Part shown: positions 15,865 through 25,665 of the stretch, piece by piece
Position numbering within the stretch: position 1 is the first letter of the stretch
Layout: each line of letters begins with the position of its first letter
DNA from: Vibrio gazogenes
GTDB lineage: Bacteria > Pseudomonadota > Gammaproteobacteria > Enterobacterales > Vibrionaceae
Assembly (NCBI RefSeq): GCF_023920225.1
Contig: NZ_CP092587.1
Location: 1,736,001-1,800,000 of the forward strand
Length of the DNA: 64,000 nucleotides
Reading direction: 5' to 3'
Notes under the pieces: generated by a model
Databases searched by the model: none
What the model saw: the letters and a program-made list of their open reading frames with translations, nothing else
What the model was told of the DNA's origin: nothing
Position numbers and translations under genes: made by a program

Positions 15865-15898
15865 AAAACAACCAGTCCGTTTTGGGGCTGGTTGTTTA
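15865..15898. terminator. Bidirectional terminator between pigN and the histidine kinase
   Basis: AACAACCAG (15867-15875) pairs with CTGGTTGTT (15888-15896) around a 12-nt loop; one more A-T pair extends the stem. The left flank is A-rich and the right arm is T-rich, so it can serve both convergent genes. The right arm overlaps the stop codon of the kinase gene. Confidence 0.75.
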
Positions 15899-17632
15899 GC
15901 GGTTTTCATTCAGATATTTATCGACGATCGCTTGGATATGATGCTTTCTGAACGGCTTAACAATAAAGTCATCCATTCCCGCCAGTAGGCACTTATCGCG
16001 ATCTTCTGGTGTTGAATGGGCCGTTAAGGCCACGACCGGTGTAAGAATATTGTGATGACGTAATCTTTTAGTCGCCTCTATCCCATCCATAACCGGCATA
16101 GAAATATCCATCAGAATCAGGGAAAAATCAGTATTCTTTACAATAATATCCAGAAATTCTTGCCCATTCTCGGCAATAGTGACACTGTAACCCATTTGTT
16201 CTAACAGAATCTGAATAACCATCTGGTTGGTTTTCGTATCTTCAACCACCAATACATTTTTCTGGGTGAGTGGTTGGTGCGAGGAAGAATCCCTCGGTGG
16301 TAATTCAGGTTGAGAGACCTGATATGTTTTTTTCAGACACAGCGGTAAATTGACATGAAAAGTTGTCCCTTTTGCTAATCGGCTTTCAACATAAATATGC
16401 CCTCCCATGAGATCAACAAGGTGTTTTGTGATCGCTAAACCAAGCCCTGTCCCCCCATAGTTTCTTGTTTTGGTACTGTCAGCCTGAATAAACGGTGTAA
16501 ATAAATGATGCAGTTTCTCCGGTTTAATCCCAATACCTGTATCAGCAACAATGATCGACAACTGATCATCCACCGTATTGAGTTCAACGCTAACTTCACC
16601 TTCATCAGTAAATTTGATCGCATTTCCAACCAGATTAAAAATAATCTGCATGAGCCGGACCGGATCAACAAAATATTCATATTGGTCTGAAACCTGAGCT
16701 GAAATGTGAAATGTCAGATTTTTCTGTTCGGCATTACTTTGATAATGCTCCAGAGAACCGAGCAGACGTTCGTTTAAATTGGTCCATTGACGATGTAATT
16801 TAAAGTGTCCGGATTCAATCTGACTGACATCCAAAATATCGCCGATAATCACGTGTAGTAATTCTGCAGAATGTCCCATGCGAGTTAATAGATCACTCTG
16901 ATAGTCATCTGAGCCTTGCTGCAAGATATCGATGATACCAATCACCGCGTTCAGCGGTGTTCTCAGTTCATGACTCATCATTGCGAGAAACTGAGATTTA
17001 GTTTCATTGGCTTGTTCGGCAATCTGGCGGGCTTCTTGTAACTCTTTGGTTCGCTGATCAACGATACTTTGCAGGGTTTCTTTATGCTCGATTTCACTGA
17101 TTGCACGTTCGATCAATGGCCGAAAACGGAGGAATGTTGACTTGGTATCGGTGTTGAATTGACCATTTTCAGATCCGAGTAATAATAGGACCGAGTCGCT
17201 GGCTTGGGCTCGGATACCAATCATCAGTGCCATCCTGATGCTTTGCCTGAGCGATTCACCTAAAAAGCTAAACTCAGCAAGGGAATCAGGCTGGAAAAGT
17301 AGAATACATTCTCCATCGAGCACCCGTTGAAATTTATTACCGTAGCGCCAGTGTCTGTCTTTAAATACGCGATTGGTTGTCAGAAACGTGGTAAAAGTCA
17401 GTTCTGATTTCTGTTTAGAAATGACAATGAAGTCGCTGAAATCAATGTATTGTCCCAGCACTTTTTGGAGTTCATCAAATATCTGATATTTGTTTTCTGA
17501 ATTGCTTAACGCCGACAGTGTTGCCAAAATGGTTCGGTTTTCTTCAGCCAGACTGATTTCCCGCTCCCGACATCGCCTCAATTCGAGTAAGGTTTCATTC
17601 AACTCTTCTATATGCTCAAGATTTTTCATCAC
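15896..17632 (-). CDS. vpsS: Hybrid sensor histidine kinase, VpsS type
   Basis: 578 aa, cytoplasmic, no membrane segment. Order: N-terminal coiled coil, a GAF-like sensing region (about 45-180), a second coiled coil, HisKA with phospho-His 221 in MSHELRTPL, then the HATPase with NLVGNAIKFT, DTGIGI and GGTGLGLA. The receiver has Asp509 in LILMDISMP. ATGA overlap with the FIST gene upstream means co-translation. The arrangement matches the V. cholerae VpsV/VpsS pair, in which the FIST protein senses nitric oxide/haem and VpsS feeds a phosphorelay affecting biofilm. There is no Hpt domain here, so phosphate presumably goes to a separate Hpt such as LuxU. The symbol is by analogy. Confidence 0.85.
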   Translation of the reverse strand: MMKNLEHIEELNETLLELRRCREREISLAEENRTILATLSALSNSENKYQIFDELQKVLGQYIDFSDFIVISKQKSELTFTTFLTTNRVFKDRHWRYGNKFQRVLDGECILLFQPDSLAEFSFLGESLRQSIRMALMIGIRAQASDSVLLLLGSENGQFNTDTKSTFLRFRPLIERAISEIEHKETLQSIVDQRTKELQEARQIAEQANETKSQFLAMMSHELRTPLNAVIGIIDILQQGSDDYQSDLLTRMGHSAELLHVIIGDILDVSQIESGHFKLHRQWTNLNERLLGSLEHYQSNAEQKNLTFHISAQVSDQYEYFVDPVRLMQIIFNLVGNAIKFTDEGEVSVELNTVDDQLSIIVADTGIGIKPEKLHHLFTPFIQADSTKTRNYGGTGLGLAITKHLVDLMGGHIYVESRLAKGTTFHVNLPLCLKKTYQVSQPELPPRDSSSHQPLTQKNVLVVEDTKTNQMVIQILLEQMGYSVTIAENGQEFLDIIVKNTDFSLILMDISMPVMDGIEATKRLRHHNILTPVVALTAHSTPEDRDKCLLAGMDDFIVKPFRKHHIQAIVDKYLNENR

Positions 17633-18822
17633 GAGAAAGACTCCGGCTCATATAAAATGGCAGATGAAATCATCAAATTACCATGCGCATTTTCACCACC
17701 GACAAACCGCCCTTGCTCACCATAAGTAAACGGACAGATAAAAGGTTTGTCGTTTAACTGCTCACACATCTGTTTCTGTACACTCTGAATATCACTGCCC
17801 AATCGAGCCATAGCACCGGCACAAAAAATAGAGATGGCTCCGAGGATTTCCGAGTGGGTATAATTCTTAGCACTGGCTTCTTTCAGGACTCTGGCCGCTC
17901 GATTCACCAATTGTTCTCGGGAACCGGTCATCAGTGTAATCTCTTCACCGACTTGAACATCAGCAAATAGTTCCAGCCCGCCCCGTTCCGTGATTCGTCT
18001 TGGATGGGTCAGCTTATAATAAGGTTGCTCATAGATTTGTCCGGCAACTCGTCCAAGCGGGAAACTCGTAATGTGTTGGTAGACATATTCATCGGAAATC
18101 AGCAGACTGGAATGATCACTGATCCAAGCCTTATAAACATCAATTGCAGGTTCATCATCAATTTCCTCAAGCAGGCGACCATGAGATTTGGTGATGGTTC
18201 CGACACATTCAGTCGGAGAATAACCGGCACAGAAACCTGTTGCCACAACGCTGAGAGGAAAACACAGTTGAACGGCAATCGCATTACCAGACCAGCCCTT
18301 GTCGGTCATCACAGACCATCGCTGCTGAATAAGATTATCCGCCGCACTACCACCAATTATCGGCACTGACATGCCAAAAACAGTATCTATCGCAGCGATA
18401 ATTTCTTCTTCATATCCGGGAATCGCGTGTAACACAATCAGATCGGGAACCTCACCACAGCGTTGTGCGTGTTGTAATGCCTGCTGAATTGCCTCTTGAA
18501 CGGCGTCATTGATTGTGGCGTGATTTGCAAATTCAGCAAATCCTGTTCCAAACGCGCAGGTGTCATGTTGAACGGCCATTAAGGCAATCGTCGGCCCGTT
18601 GAAATAGCCTTTTTCTGTCATGATGCCTTGATATGACGAACACCCCACTATCGGGACATTCGGTAGCTGACGAGTCAACTCTTGCCATAAAATTTCCGGG
18701 GCATAGTCTTCAGTATAGTAAAAAAATACACCGCGCAAGTAGGGACGATCCAACGCAGAAACAAGTGAAGTGACGGCCGCAACCGGATCGATAACCTGAG
18801 AAACTTGAGTTAAAAATCGCAC
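17629..18822 (-). CDS. vpsV: FIST-domain sensor protein, VpsV/NosP type
   Basis: 397 aa, soluble. The N-terminal FIST domain includes VPIVGCSSYQGIMTEKG (about residues 55-72) and ends around IIGGSAADN; a FIST_C domain follows, including GVGTITKSHG-like and CAGAMARLG segments. FIST proteins paired with hybrid kinases are known haem-binding nitric-oxide sensors (NosP) that modulate the partner kinase. The 4-nt overlap with the kinase supports a working pair. Promoter not resolved; 82 nt separate it from the small gene upstream. Confidence 0.83.
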   Translation of the reverse strand: MRFLTQVSQVIDPVAAVTSLVSALDRPYLRGVFFYYTEDYAPEILWQELTRQLPNVPIVGCSSYQGIMTEKGYFNGPTIALMAVQHDTCAFGTGFAEFANHATINDAVQEAIQQALQHAQRCGEVPDLIVLHAIPGYEEEIIAAIDTVFGMSVPIIGGSAADNLIQQRWSVMTDKGWSGNAIAVQLCFPLSVVATGFCAGYSPTECVGTITKSHGRLLEEIDDEPAIDVYKAWISDHSSLLISDEYVYQHITSFPLGRVAGQIYEQPYYKLTHPRRITERGGLELFADVQVGEEITLMTGSREQLVNRAARVLKEASAKNYTHSEILGAISIFCAGAMARLGSDIQSVQKQMCEQLNDKPFICPFTYGEQGRFVGGENAHGNLMISSAILYEPESFS

Positions 18823-18904
18823 CTTGCCACCGTTTCATGATTCTTTCCACTTATTGGGCATTCTAACAATAATTATATGAGATACAATCGACTTAGTAGC
18901 GTTT

Positions 18905-19267
18905 CTATCTGTTTTTTATATGGATAATATATTTTTTATGCATACCGGTTACTAAGGTAAACTGAGAGCGATTTTCAAGCGCCAAGATCAGCTTCATTTG
19001 ACCGTTTTCATTCTTCTCAATCTGTGGTGAGATTTCTACGATGGACCAATTTTTTTGAGCCGGAAACATTGAAATGGTACCCGTCTCTTTATCATCGCTT
19101 GTAATGAAAGTGGATTGACCATCAATAGCAACCTGACACGGATAGTTGCAAGAAAGTTGCTCAGGATCCGAATAGCGATAAGTTCGCCAGAAAAATGCAG
19201 CAACTAAAATGGTTAACATCACGATGATATGAATCAATCTTTGTTTGGTGAGTTTTTCTGCAGGCAT
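18905..19267 (-). CDS. Small membrane-anchored protein, unknown function
   Basis: 120 aa with one N-terminal transmembrane helix (about residues 10-28) and a C-terminal domain predicted outside the membrane, with a CNYPC pair (residues ~40-44). It is not recognised as FixH or any named family. A similar small conserved gene lies beside fnr in other vibrios, where it sits next to cytochrome-oxidase (cco) genes; here those genes are not adjacent. Divergent from fnr. Confidence 0.7.
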   Translation of the reverse strand: MPAEKLTKQRLIHIIVMLTILVAAFFWRTYRYSDPEQLSCNYPCQVAIDGQSTFITSDDKETGTISMFPAQKNWSIVEISPQIEKNENGQMKLILALENRSQFTLVTGMHKKYIIHIKNR

Positions 19268-19471
19268 AGTGACTTCAATATTCTCAATCTCTGATGAACA
19301 GTCGATAAAGACTGTTGAAAAGCGTTTAGTCTACCACTGAAGCCCGATCGGAGGAAATTCGGTTCGAATGATTTGTATGCCATAAGTAGCGTGTTACAAT
19401 GAAGATATACGCTCATTACCTTGAGCAAGAATATGTGACTAGAATACAGGTATCATTCAGGTAAAGTTTAT

Positions 19472-19500
19472 CTGTCAATTTTACAAGAACGCTATATAAT
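19472..19500 (+). promoter_or_regulatory. Candidate fnr promoter
   Basis: A -35-like CTGTCA at 19472-19477 and a perfect -10 TATAAT at 19495-19500 are spaced by 17 bp. Transcription would start near 19507, about 80 nt before the fnr ATG and upstream of the FNR box. Confidence 0.6.
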
Positions 19501-19558
19501 CGCCTGATTCCTGTACTCTTTTTTTAACTATTCTTTATGTTCAAGGAATGGTAAAATA

Positions 19559-19572
19559 TTGATGTATATCAA
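19559..19572. promoter_or_regulatory. Perfect FNR box just upstream of fnr
   Basis: TTGATGTATATCAA matches the FNR consensus TTGAT-N4-ATCAA at every defined base. It ends 17 nt before the fnr ATG and lies downstream of the candidate -10, so binding would most simply block transcription (negative autoregulation, as known for E. coli fnr). Confidence 0.8.
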
Positions 19573-19589
19573 GATAGTGAAAGGTTATT

Positions 19590-20339
19590 ATGATTTCAGA
19601 TAAGCCAGGTACGAAACGGATTCAATCTGGAGGGTGTGCGATTCACTGCCAGGATTGCAGTATTAGCCAACTTTGCATTCCTTTTACTTTGAATGAGTCT
19701 GAGTTAGATCAGCTCGATCAAATTATTGAACGAAAGAAGCCTATCCAAAAAGGACAAGAACTATTTAAAGCCGGTGATGATCTCCGCTCGTTGTATGCAA
19801 TTCGGTCCGGAACCATCAAAAGCTATACGATTACTGAACAAGGTGATGAACAGATTACTGCTTTTCATCTGGCAGGTGATTTAGTTGGTTTCGATGCAAT
19901 TACCGGAGACAGCCACCCCAGTTTTGCCCAGGCATTAGAAACCTCAATGGTTTGTGAGATTCCTTACGAAATCTTAGACGATCTATCAGGGAAAATGCCC
20001 AAGTTACGCCAACAGATCATGCGCCTGATGAGTAATGAGATTAAAGGCGATCAAGAAATGATTCTGTTGTTGTCCAAGAAAAATGCAGAAGAGCGTTTAG
20101 CAGCCTTCCTCTTCAACCTATCCACTCGTTTTGCGCAACGTGGTTTTAGTCCGCGTGAGTTTCGCCTTACAATGACTCGAGGCGATATTGGTAACTATTT
20201 AGGCCTGACCGTCGAAACGATCAGTCGCCTATTAGGTCGATTCCAAAAGTCGGAAATCCTGAGTGTAAAAGGTAAATATATCACGATATTAGATCACGAT
20301 TCTCTCATGGAACTGGCTGGCGTCTCAGCGGATAGCTAA
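19590..20339 (+). CDS. fnr: FNR, oxygen-sensing transcription regulator
   Basis: 249 aa of the CRP/FNR family. The four cluster cysteines are at residues 20, 23, 29 and 122, exactly as in E. coli FNR, so it should hold an oxygen-labile [4Fe-4S] cluster. An effector-like beta-roll domain is followed by the DNA-recognition helix in [15 protein letters not shown] (ETxSR). It switches anaerobic respiration genes. AAAGG precedes the ATG. The next gene is uspE, the normal Vibrio order. Confidence 0.96.
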   Translation: MISDKPGTKRIQSGGCAIHCQDCSISQLCIPFTLNESELDQLDQIIERKKPIQKGQELFKAGDDLRSLYAIRSGTIKSYTITEQGDEQITAFHLAGDLVGFDAITGDSHPSFAQALETSMVCEIPYEILDDLSGKMPKLRQQIMRLMSNEIKGDQEMILLLSKKNAEERLAAFLFNLSTRFAQRGFSPREFRLTMTRGDIGNYLGLTVETISRLLGRFQKSEILSVKGKYITILDHDSLMELAGVSADS

Positions 20340-20472
20340 CCATCATCATGATACAGTTCATTCATGGAATGAGCTGTATCAAAATTCTACAGACTCCCCG
20401 ACAATTTTTCTCATCTTCCTCCTCCTTTTAAGCTAAAGTTGTATTGAAGCCCCATGATATGAGGGAGATATA

Positions 20473-21420
20473 ATGAGTATTTACAATAATATTCTTGTAA
20501 TTGCAGATGTTAACCATGATGAGCAATCGGCTCTTGCGCGAGCAATGCTGCTAGCCAAGAAAAACGAAGAGATTAGTCACATCACGTTGTTCCTCTCTAT
20601 CTATGATTTTTCTTATGACATGACATCCATGCTTTCTGCTGACGAACGAGAAGCGATGCGTCGCGGCGTTATTCATCAGCGAGAGGCTTGGCTCAAGAGT
20701 GTCGCGAAACCTTACATCGACGATTCGATCGATTTCACGGTCAAAGTCGTTTGGTACCATCGCCCCTATGAGGCAATTATTGCTGAAGTGTTTTCCGGGC
20801 AATACGATATTTTAATCAAAGCAACACGTAAACATGACTTCCTCGAATCGGTGATCTTTACACCAACTGACTGGCATCTGATGCGTAAATGTCCTGTCCC
20901 GGTATTACTGGTGAAAAATACTGAGTGGCAGAAAGAATCTAATGTAATGGCTTCTGTACATGTCGGTTCTGAAAATGAGGTTCATCATTCATTGAATGTA
21001 AAACTCACCGAACAATTACTGAGTATTGCGGATCATCTCGACGCAACGCCGTATTTAGTCAGTTCATATCCGGTCACACCGAGTAATATCACACTTGAGC
21101 TACCTGAATTTGATATCACGGCCTATCGGGATGCAGTCCGCTCCCATTGTCTGACATCGATGAAAGAGCTGCGCCAGTCTTTCGGGATTGACGATGAACA
21201 AACCATCGTAGAAGAAGGTTTACCTGAAGATATTATTCCAAAACAAGCGAAGCAACTGAATGTAGCCATGGTGATCATTGGTACGACAGGCAGAACAGGA
21301 TTGTCTTCAATTTTTATCGGCAACACCGCAGAACATGTTATTGATAAAATTGACTGTGATGTTTTGGCAATTAAACCGGAAGGATATGTCAGTCCACTTG
21401 ATCCGAATCAGAGCTCGTAG
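20473..21420 (+). CDS. uspE: Universal stress protein UspE
   Basis: 315 aa with two Usp domains in tandem (about 1-150 and 160-305). The second has GTTGRTGLSSIFIGNTAEHV, the G-2x-G-9x-G(S/N)-type loop; the first domain has a degenerate version. GAGGGAG is upstream of the ATG. It lies downstream of fnr by 133 nt, as in many gammaproteobacteria. UspE proteins act in stress survival, motility and adhesion; the exact biochemical role is unknown. Confidence 0.93.
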   Translation: MSIYNNILVIADVNHDEQSALARAMLLAKKNEEISHITLFLSIYDFSYDMTSMLSADEREAMRRGVIHQREAWLKSVAKPYIDDSIDFTVKVVWYHRPYEAIIAEVFSGQYDILIKATRKHDFLESVIFTPTDWHLMRKCPVPVLLVKNTEWQKESNVMASVHVGSENEVHHSLNVKLTEQLLSIADHLDATPYLVSSYPVTPSNITLELPEFDITAYRDAVRSHCLTSMKELRQSFGIDDEQTIVEEGLPEDIIPKQAKQLNVAMVIIGTTGRTGLSSIFIGNTAEHVIDKIDCDVLAIKPEGYVSPLDPNQSS

Positions 21421-21458
21421 ATTAAATATCTAAACCAATATCAGAATGTATATGGACA

Positions 21459-21489
21459 AAAAACCTTGCGTCAATAACGCAAGGTTTTT
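21459..21489. terminator. Bidirectional terminator between uspE and ttcA
   Basis: AAAAACCTTGCG (21459-21470) and CGCAAGGTTTTT (21478-21489) form a perfect stem with a 7-nt loop. A/T tails on both sides suit the two convergent genes. Confidence 0.93.
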
Positions 21490-21551
21490 GTTTGAGGTTC
21501 ATTCGACCCATCTTGAACCATACCACTTGTCTGACTTGGTGAATATTCAGC

Positions 21552-22463
21552 CTACACGTTTGTTACATCAATAAACATGGATTCATCGATATTTGCTGAG
21601 GATCCAATATTCGTAGAGGATACAATGGCTTCACTATAAGCGTATTCACCTCGGTCCCCTTCACGCGCCAGCGGCAGATCCATGAAATCAAACAGTGATT
21701 TATCTGCCAATTGACTTGGACTCACATTCTGCAGCGATTTGAAAATACTTTCGACACGTCCGGGGGTTTTCTTATCCCATTCCATGAGCATCGCCTTAAT
21801 CGCCTGTCGCTGTAAATTTTCCTGAGAGCCACACAAATTACAAGGAATAATCGGGAATGCTTTATGCTCGGCATACTGAATCAGATCTTTTTCCCGACAA
21901 TAAGTTAATGGTCGGATAACAATGTTACGCCCATCATCAGAGCGAAGTTTCGGTGGCATAGCTTTCATCCGCGAGCCGTGAAACATATTCAGAAACAAGG
22001 TTTCAACAATGTCATCCAGATGGTGTCCAAGCGCGATCTTTGTTGCCCCTATTTTTTCAGCAAACGAATATAAAGTACCGCGACGAAGCCGAGAGCACAG
22101 CCCACATGTTGTCTTCCCTTCCGGTATTTTTTCTTTGACGACCGAATAAGTATCTTTATCCACAATATAATACGGAATATTCAGACTCTCAAAATACTGC
22201 GGCAGTATATGCTCGGGAAATCCAGGTTGTTTTTGATCGAGATTTACAGCAACCACATCGAATTGAACGGGTGCCGCTTTTTGCAGGTTCAACAGAATAT
22301 CTAACATCGCAAATGAATCTTTTCCGCCACTGATACAAGCCATCACAACATCATTTTCTTCAATCATGCTGTAATCAATAATGGCATTGCCAACATTTCT
22401 GCGCAGACGCTTCTGGAGTTTGTTGAACTCAAGGGTTTCTTTTCTGGTATCTTTTTGATTCAT
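21552..22463 (-). CDS. ttcA: tRNA 2-thiocytidine(32) synthetase TtcA
   Basis: 303 aa. The PP-loop SGGKDS (residues 45-50) adenylates C32. Two cysteine pairs, CGLC and CNLC, bind the iron-sulfur cluster needed for sulfur transfer. Length fits the family. It is convergent with uspE, with a shared terminator between. The last ~25 residues are low in conservation. Confidence 0.95.
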   Translation of the reverse strand: MNQKDTRKETLEFNKLQKRLRRNVGNAIIDYSMIEENDVVMACISGGKDSFAMLDILLNLQKAAPVQFDVVAVNLDQKQPGFPEHILPQYFESLNIPYYIVDKDTYSVVKEKIPEGKTTCGLCSRLRRGTLYSFAEKIGATKIALGHHLDDIVETLFLNMFHGSRMKAMPPKLRSDDGRNIVIRPLTYCREKDLIQYAEHKAFPIIPCNLCGSQENLQRQAIKAMLMEWDKKTPGRVESIFKSLQNVSPSQLADKSLFDFMDLPLAREGDRGEYAYSEAIVSSTNIGSSANIDESMFIDVTNV

Positions 22464-22599
22464 GACGACTTCTCACACTGTCGATTATTCCGACTGTAGA
22501 TTACTGCTAGGTTCTCTGTAGGGCGTGGATTATACGGATTTTTCGCGTGGGTTGAAATATATGTAAATCGCTAAATATCGCTCTAACACAGGCAATGAA

Positions 22600-22624
22600 A
22601 CCAAGCCGTCAATTCCGGCTCGGT
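22600..22624 (-). terminator. Terminator of the Bax-like operon
   Basis: Read on the minus strand, ACCGAGCCG and CGGCTTGGT form a 9-bp stem with one G-U pair and a 7-nt loop, followed by TTTCATT. It lies just after the stop at 22635. Confidence 0.6.
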
Positions 22625-22634
22625 CAAACTGGCG

Positions 22635-23456
22635 TTATTCTGTAGCAACTGAATCATCTTGCAGATATTTCTGATTATGGCGAATCATCGTTTGAAGGGA
22701 TTTCACGTAAGCTTCACCTCGCTCGGAATATTTGGTTAATCCGTTCGTTAATTGCATGGCGCTCTCCAGCGATAAAAGATCCTGACCTTTCGCTCGAAGC
22801 TGATAACGGATTTCGCGTAATTTTCGGTAAGCTAAGTTACGGTTAACATTAATAAAATATCGATGAATCGATTGTTGTACGGATTTAAACTTTGCGACCT
22901 CATGCGCCATCCCTTCCCCTCTGGCGAGTGGAACCAAGCCACACCCTTTTTGATAACACCATTGGCCAAAATAATTATTGGCTTCTCTGGCAAAACGGGA
23001 GGTTCCCCAGGCCGATTCATTTGCAGCCTGAATCAGTACCAACGCCTCCGGTAGTACGTCGACCTTATACAGCATTTTATCCAGCCATTTTAAGTTGGGG
23101 CCTTCCACAGGAATTTTAACCGAATAAAGAGAGCTGAGTTCAGCCAATTGTTCAATTTCAGCCTGAGACAATGAACCAGACTTAATGTCCTCTTTGGTGT
23201 TTAGCAAAAAATCTCTTTCTTTCTGGACTCGGTGATTTTCATATTTGATCCCCGGTTTAAGGTAATGAAAGAAAGCATGTTTTCTCTGTTCTATATTTTT
23301 AAACGCCTTGAATTTTGGCGCAGTTGCAACAGGTATACCTTGCGGTTGCTTGCCTTCCCTCGTCGAACGACGCTCTTCAATCTGCAACTGATAATAAGTA
23401 CAACTGACGAGAATCAGTACAACGACGGAAAAAAAGAAATAAATCAGTTTACGCAT
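22635..23456 (-). CDS. Bax-like glucosaminidase-domain protein
   Basis: 273 aa: an N-terminal membrane anchor or lipoprotein-like segment (VLILVSCTYY), a linker, then a glucosaminidase (LytF/FlgJ-like) domain. The expected catalytic Glu is in IQAANESAWGTSRFA, followed by NNYFGQWC. It resembles E. coli Bax and probably trims peptidoglycan in the periplasm. The start was set at 23456 because it overlaps the upstream gene by 8 nt and places the hydrophobic segment at the N-terminus; an upstream alternative at 23498 would run deep into the neighbour. Confidence 0.8.
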   Translation of the reverse strand: MRKLIYFFFSVVVLILVSCTYYQLQIEERRSTREGKQPQGIPVATAPKFKAFKNIEQRKHAFFHYLKPGIKYENHRVQKERDFLLNTKEDIKSGSLSQAEIEQLAELSSLYSVKIPVEGPNLKWLDKMLYKVDVLPEALVLIQAANESAWGTSRFAREANNYFGQWCYQKGCGLVPLARGEGMAHEVAKFKSVQQSIHRYFINVNRNLAYRKLREIRYQLRAKGQDLLSLESAMQLTNGLTKYSERGEAYVKSLQTMIRHNQKYLQDDSVATE

Positions 23457-24234
23457 TGAAAACCTTACTTTGCTGATCACTGTCTGATGTCGAAACAATC
23501 GTCAACCGAATCCCAAACATGTTGCGATATAAGATACCTTTGACATGTAAGAAAAACGGCAAGACAAAAATAAAACCGATACCATAAAAAAGAATCGCAA
23601 ATCCGGTCAGCATCATCAAAATAAAGTAGATACTGGTAAGAGGCAGGATTTTTTTATTCGTTGCTTTCAGAGAGAGCAATAAGGCTTTAAAGATTGGCAA
23701 ACGTTTCTCACAAATCAACAGAATCGTATGACTAAATGCAACGGAGACATACATGGAAAGAAGCCAAAAAACTTGCCCGAGGAGCGATTGAGTAATGAGC
23801 ATAATCAATGTTGCCAGCGTCACGGAAACTGTGAATTGTAGCCCTTTGGTAATATACCGGGTCTGCGTTTTTAGACCCGCAGCATGACTCATCGCCATAA
23901 GACTGGCTCCGGCATAAATCGGTGCGCTAACCACTTCGAAACTAAATACAGCAATAAAAAAGGCTTGCACTAAACGGGGATCGATTTTCTCCTGATTCTG
24001 GAGACTCGCCAGAATACTATCCATGTCTGGTAATTGAAGTTTCAGGACAATGTAGAAAATAATGAGTTGTACTGCGAGCAAAATAAATATAGCCGGAGTA
24101 AAGGACCAAAAGTGCTTGGCCGTGCAGGATACGCCTTCCCTGAGAATCGCGCCAACTTTCAGTTCATAATCGCCAGTCAAAGCTTTTTCTAAGCTTCCCC
24201 CTAAATTAAACTCTTTTTCAAATTTCTGACTCAT
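23449..24234 (-). CDS. Multi-pass membrane protein, unknown function
   Basis: 261 aa with about six hydrophobic helices between residues 42 and 240 and a charged cytoplasmic N-terminus. No catalytic motif seen. It overlaps the Bax-like gene by 8 nt, so the pair is probably one operon linked to envelope work. Comparable proteins beside bax exist in other vibrios, but no function is known to me. Confidence 0.8.
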   Translation of the reverse strand: MSQKFEKEFNLGGSLEKALTGDYELKVGAILREGVSCTAKHFWSFTPAIFILLAVQLIIFYIVLKLQLPDMDSILASLQNQEKIDPRLVQAFFIAVFSFEVVSAPIYAGASLMAMSHAAGLKTQTRYITKGLQFTVSVTLATLIMLITQSLLGQVFWLLSMYVSVAFSHTILLICEKRLPIFKALLLSLKATNKKILPLTSIYFILMMLTGFAILFYGIGFIFVLPFFLHVKGILYRNMFGIRLTIVSTSDSDQQSKVFNA

Positions 24235-24442
24235 GCTACCTCTTGGATGGCTGTAATTCAGACCACCATATTCATAACGAAGGGGGCATTATACTGAAAT
24301 TGATTTCAACCCGAAATTGCATAGATGTAACTTTTTTTATTGATTTGATAAAAACGCCCTCGTTGGCACTGATTTCTACGCATCATTTGAGTAATTTGTT
24401 GAAGTTGTCATAAAAATTCATTGTCAAGCCTCGAAAATTGAA

Positions 24443-24470
24443 TTGACTTCAAATGAGTGAATATTATGAT
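24443..24470 (+). promoter_or_regulatory. Candidate potA promoter in the 306-bp divergent gap
   Basis: TTGACT at 24443-24448 and TATGAT at 24465-24470, 16 bp apart, make a plausible sigma-70 promoter about 60 nt before the potA ATG. The rest of the 24235-24540 gap is AT-rich; I see no gene, repeat or clear operator in it. Confidence 0.5.
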
Positions 24471-24540
24471 GCAGCGAATAACATGGATCGTCATGAGATA
24501 CCTTAATCGACGCTGATAGTCTCAGCCTTTCAATGGAGAA

Positions 24541-25665
24541 ATGCAAACATTGAACGCAGCACAATCACATGAGTTTCCCGTGGTTTCTCTGGTAGGAATG
24601 ACCAAGAGTTACGACGGAAAAAAAATTATTGATGACTTTTCATTACAAGTGAATCACGGTGAGTTTTTAACCATTCTCGGGCCATCCGGATGTGGTAAAA
24701 CCACCATCCTGAGAATGATTGCGGGATTTGAATCAGCCGATCAGGGCAACATCTTCCTCGACGGACAAGATGTCACTGCTATTCCGGCAGAACATCGTAA
24801 CGTGAATACTGTTTTCCAAAGTTATGCCCTCTTCCCGCATATGACGGTTTTCGACAATGTGGCCTTTGGATTGAGAATGCGCAAAGTGCCGACAGCGGAT
24901 ATTCACACCAGAGTATTCGAAGTGCTGAAAATGGTACGATTAGACGATTATGCCGGACGCAAACCTCATCAGTTGTCCGGTGGGCAACAACAACGGGTTG
25001 CCATAGCTCGAGCCATGGTCAATAAACCGAAAGTGCTCTTGCTGGATGAGTCATTATCCGCACTCGACTATAAACTACGTCAACAAATGCAGGTCGAACT
25101 GAAACAACTTCAACGCCAGTTGGGGATTACTTTCATTTTTGTCACCCATGATCAGGAAGAAGCGCTGTCGATGTCAGATCGAATTATCGTCATGAGAGAC
25201 GGTAATATTGAACAAGACGGCACACCGAAAGCAATTTATGAAGATCCGAAAAACCTGTTCGTCGCTCGTTTTATCGGTGAAATCAATGTGTTTGAAGCGG
25301 TGACCATCGAGAGAGTGGATGACAAACGGATTCTTGTTTCAATCGAAGGGACAAATGCAATCATTGATTTCGATAAACCGATGATTGCCGGTCAGCAACT
25401 TCAGGTTCTATTGCGCCCTGAAGATATTCGTCTGAAAGAAGTGAAAGAAAGTGATAGCGAAGGGATTACCGGACATGTGATCGATCGAACCTACAAAGGG
25501 ATGACATTGGATTCAGTGGTTGAATTGTCGTCTGGCCTGCGCGTTATGGTCAGTGAATTCTTCAATGAAGATGACCCTGATGTCGATCACTCGCTCGGTC
25601 AAAAAGTTGTACTTACTTGGGTTGAAAGTTGGGAGGTAGTTCTGGATGAAAATGCCTCGAATTAG
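24541..25665 (+). CDS. potA: PotA, ATPase of spermidine/putrescine ABC importer
   Basis: 374 aa. Walker [10 protein letters not shown] (about residue 45), Q-loop in [10 protein letters not shown], signature LSGGQQQR, Walker [12 protein letters not shown] and the H-loop FVTHDQEEA, followed by a C-terminal TOBE regulatory domain. The ATG lies only 2 nt after GGAGAA, an unusually short spacing, though no better in-frame start is visible. It overlaps potB by 20 nt. Confidence 0.94.
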   Translation: MQTLNAAQSHEFPVVSLVGMTKSYDGKKIIDDFSLQVNHGEFLTILGPSGCGKTTILRMIAGFESADQGNIFLDGQDVTAIPAEHRNVNTVFQSYALFPHMTVFDNVAFGLRMRKVPTADIHTRVFEVLKMVRLDDYAGRKPHQLSGGQQQRVAIARAMVNKPKVLLLDESLSALDYKLRQQMQVELKQLQRQLGITFIFVTHDQEEALSMSDRIIVMRDGNIEQDGTPKAIYEDPKNLFVARFIGEINVFEAVTIERVDDKRILVSIEGTNAIIDFDKPMIAGQQLQVLLRPEDIRLKEVKESDSEGITGHVIDRTYKGMTLDSVVELSSGLRVMVSEFFNEDDPDVDHSLGQKVVLTWVESWEVVLDENASN

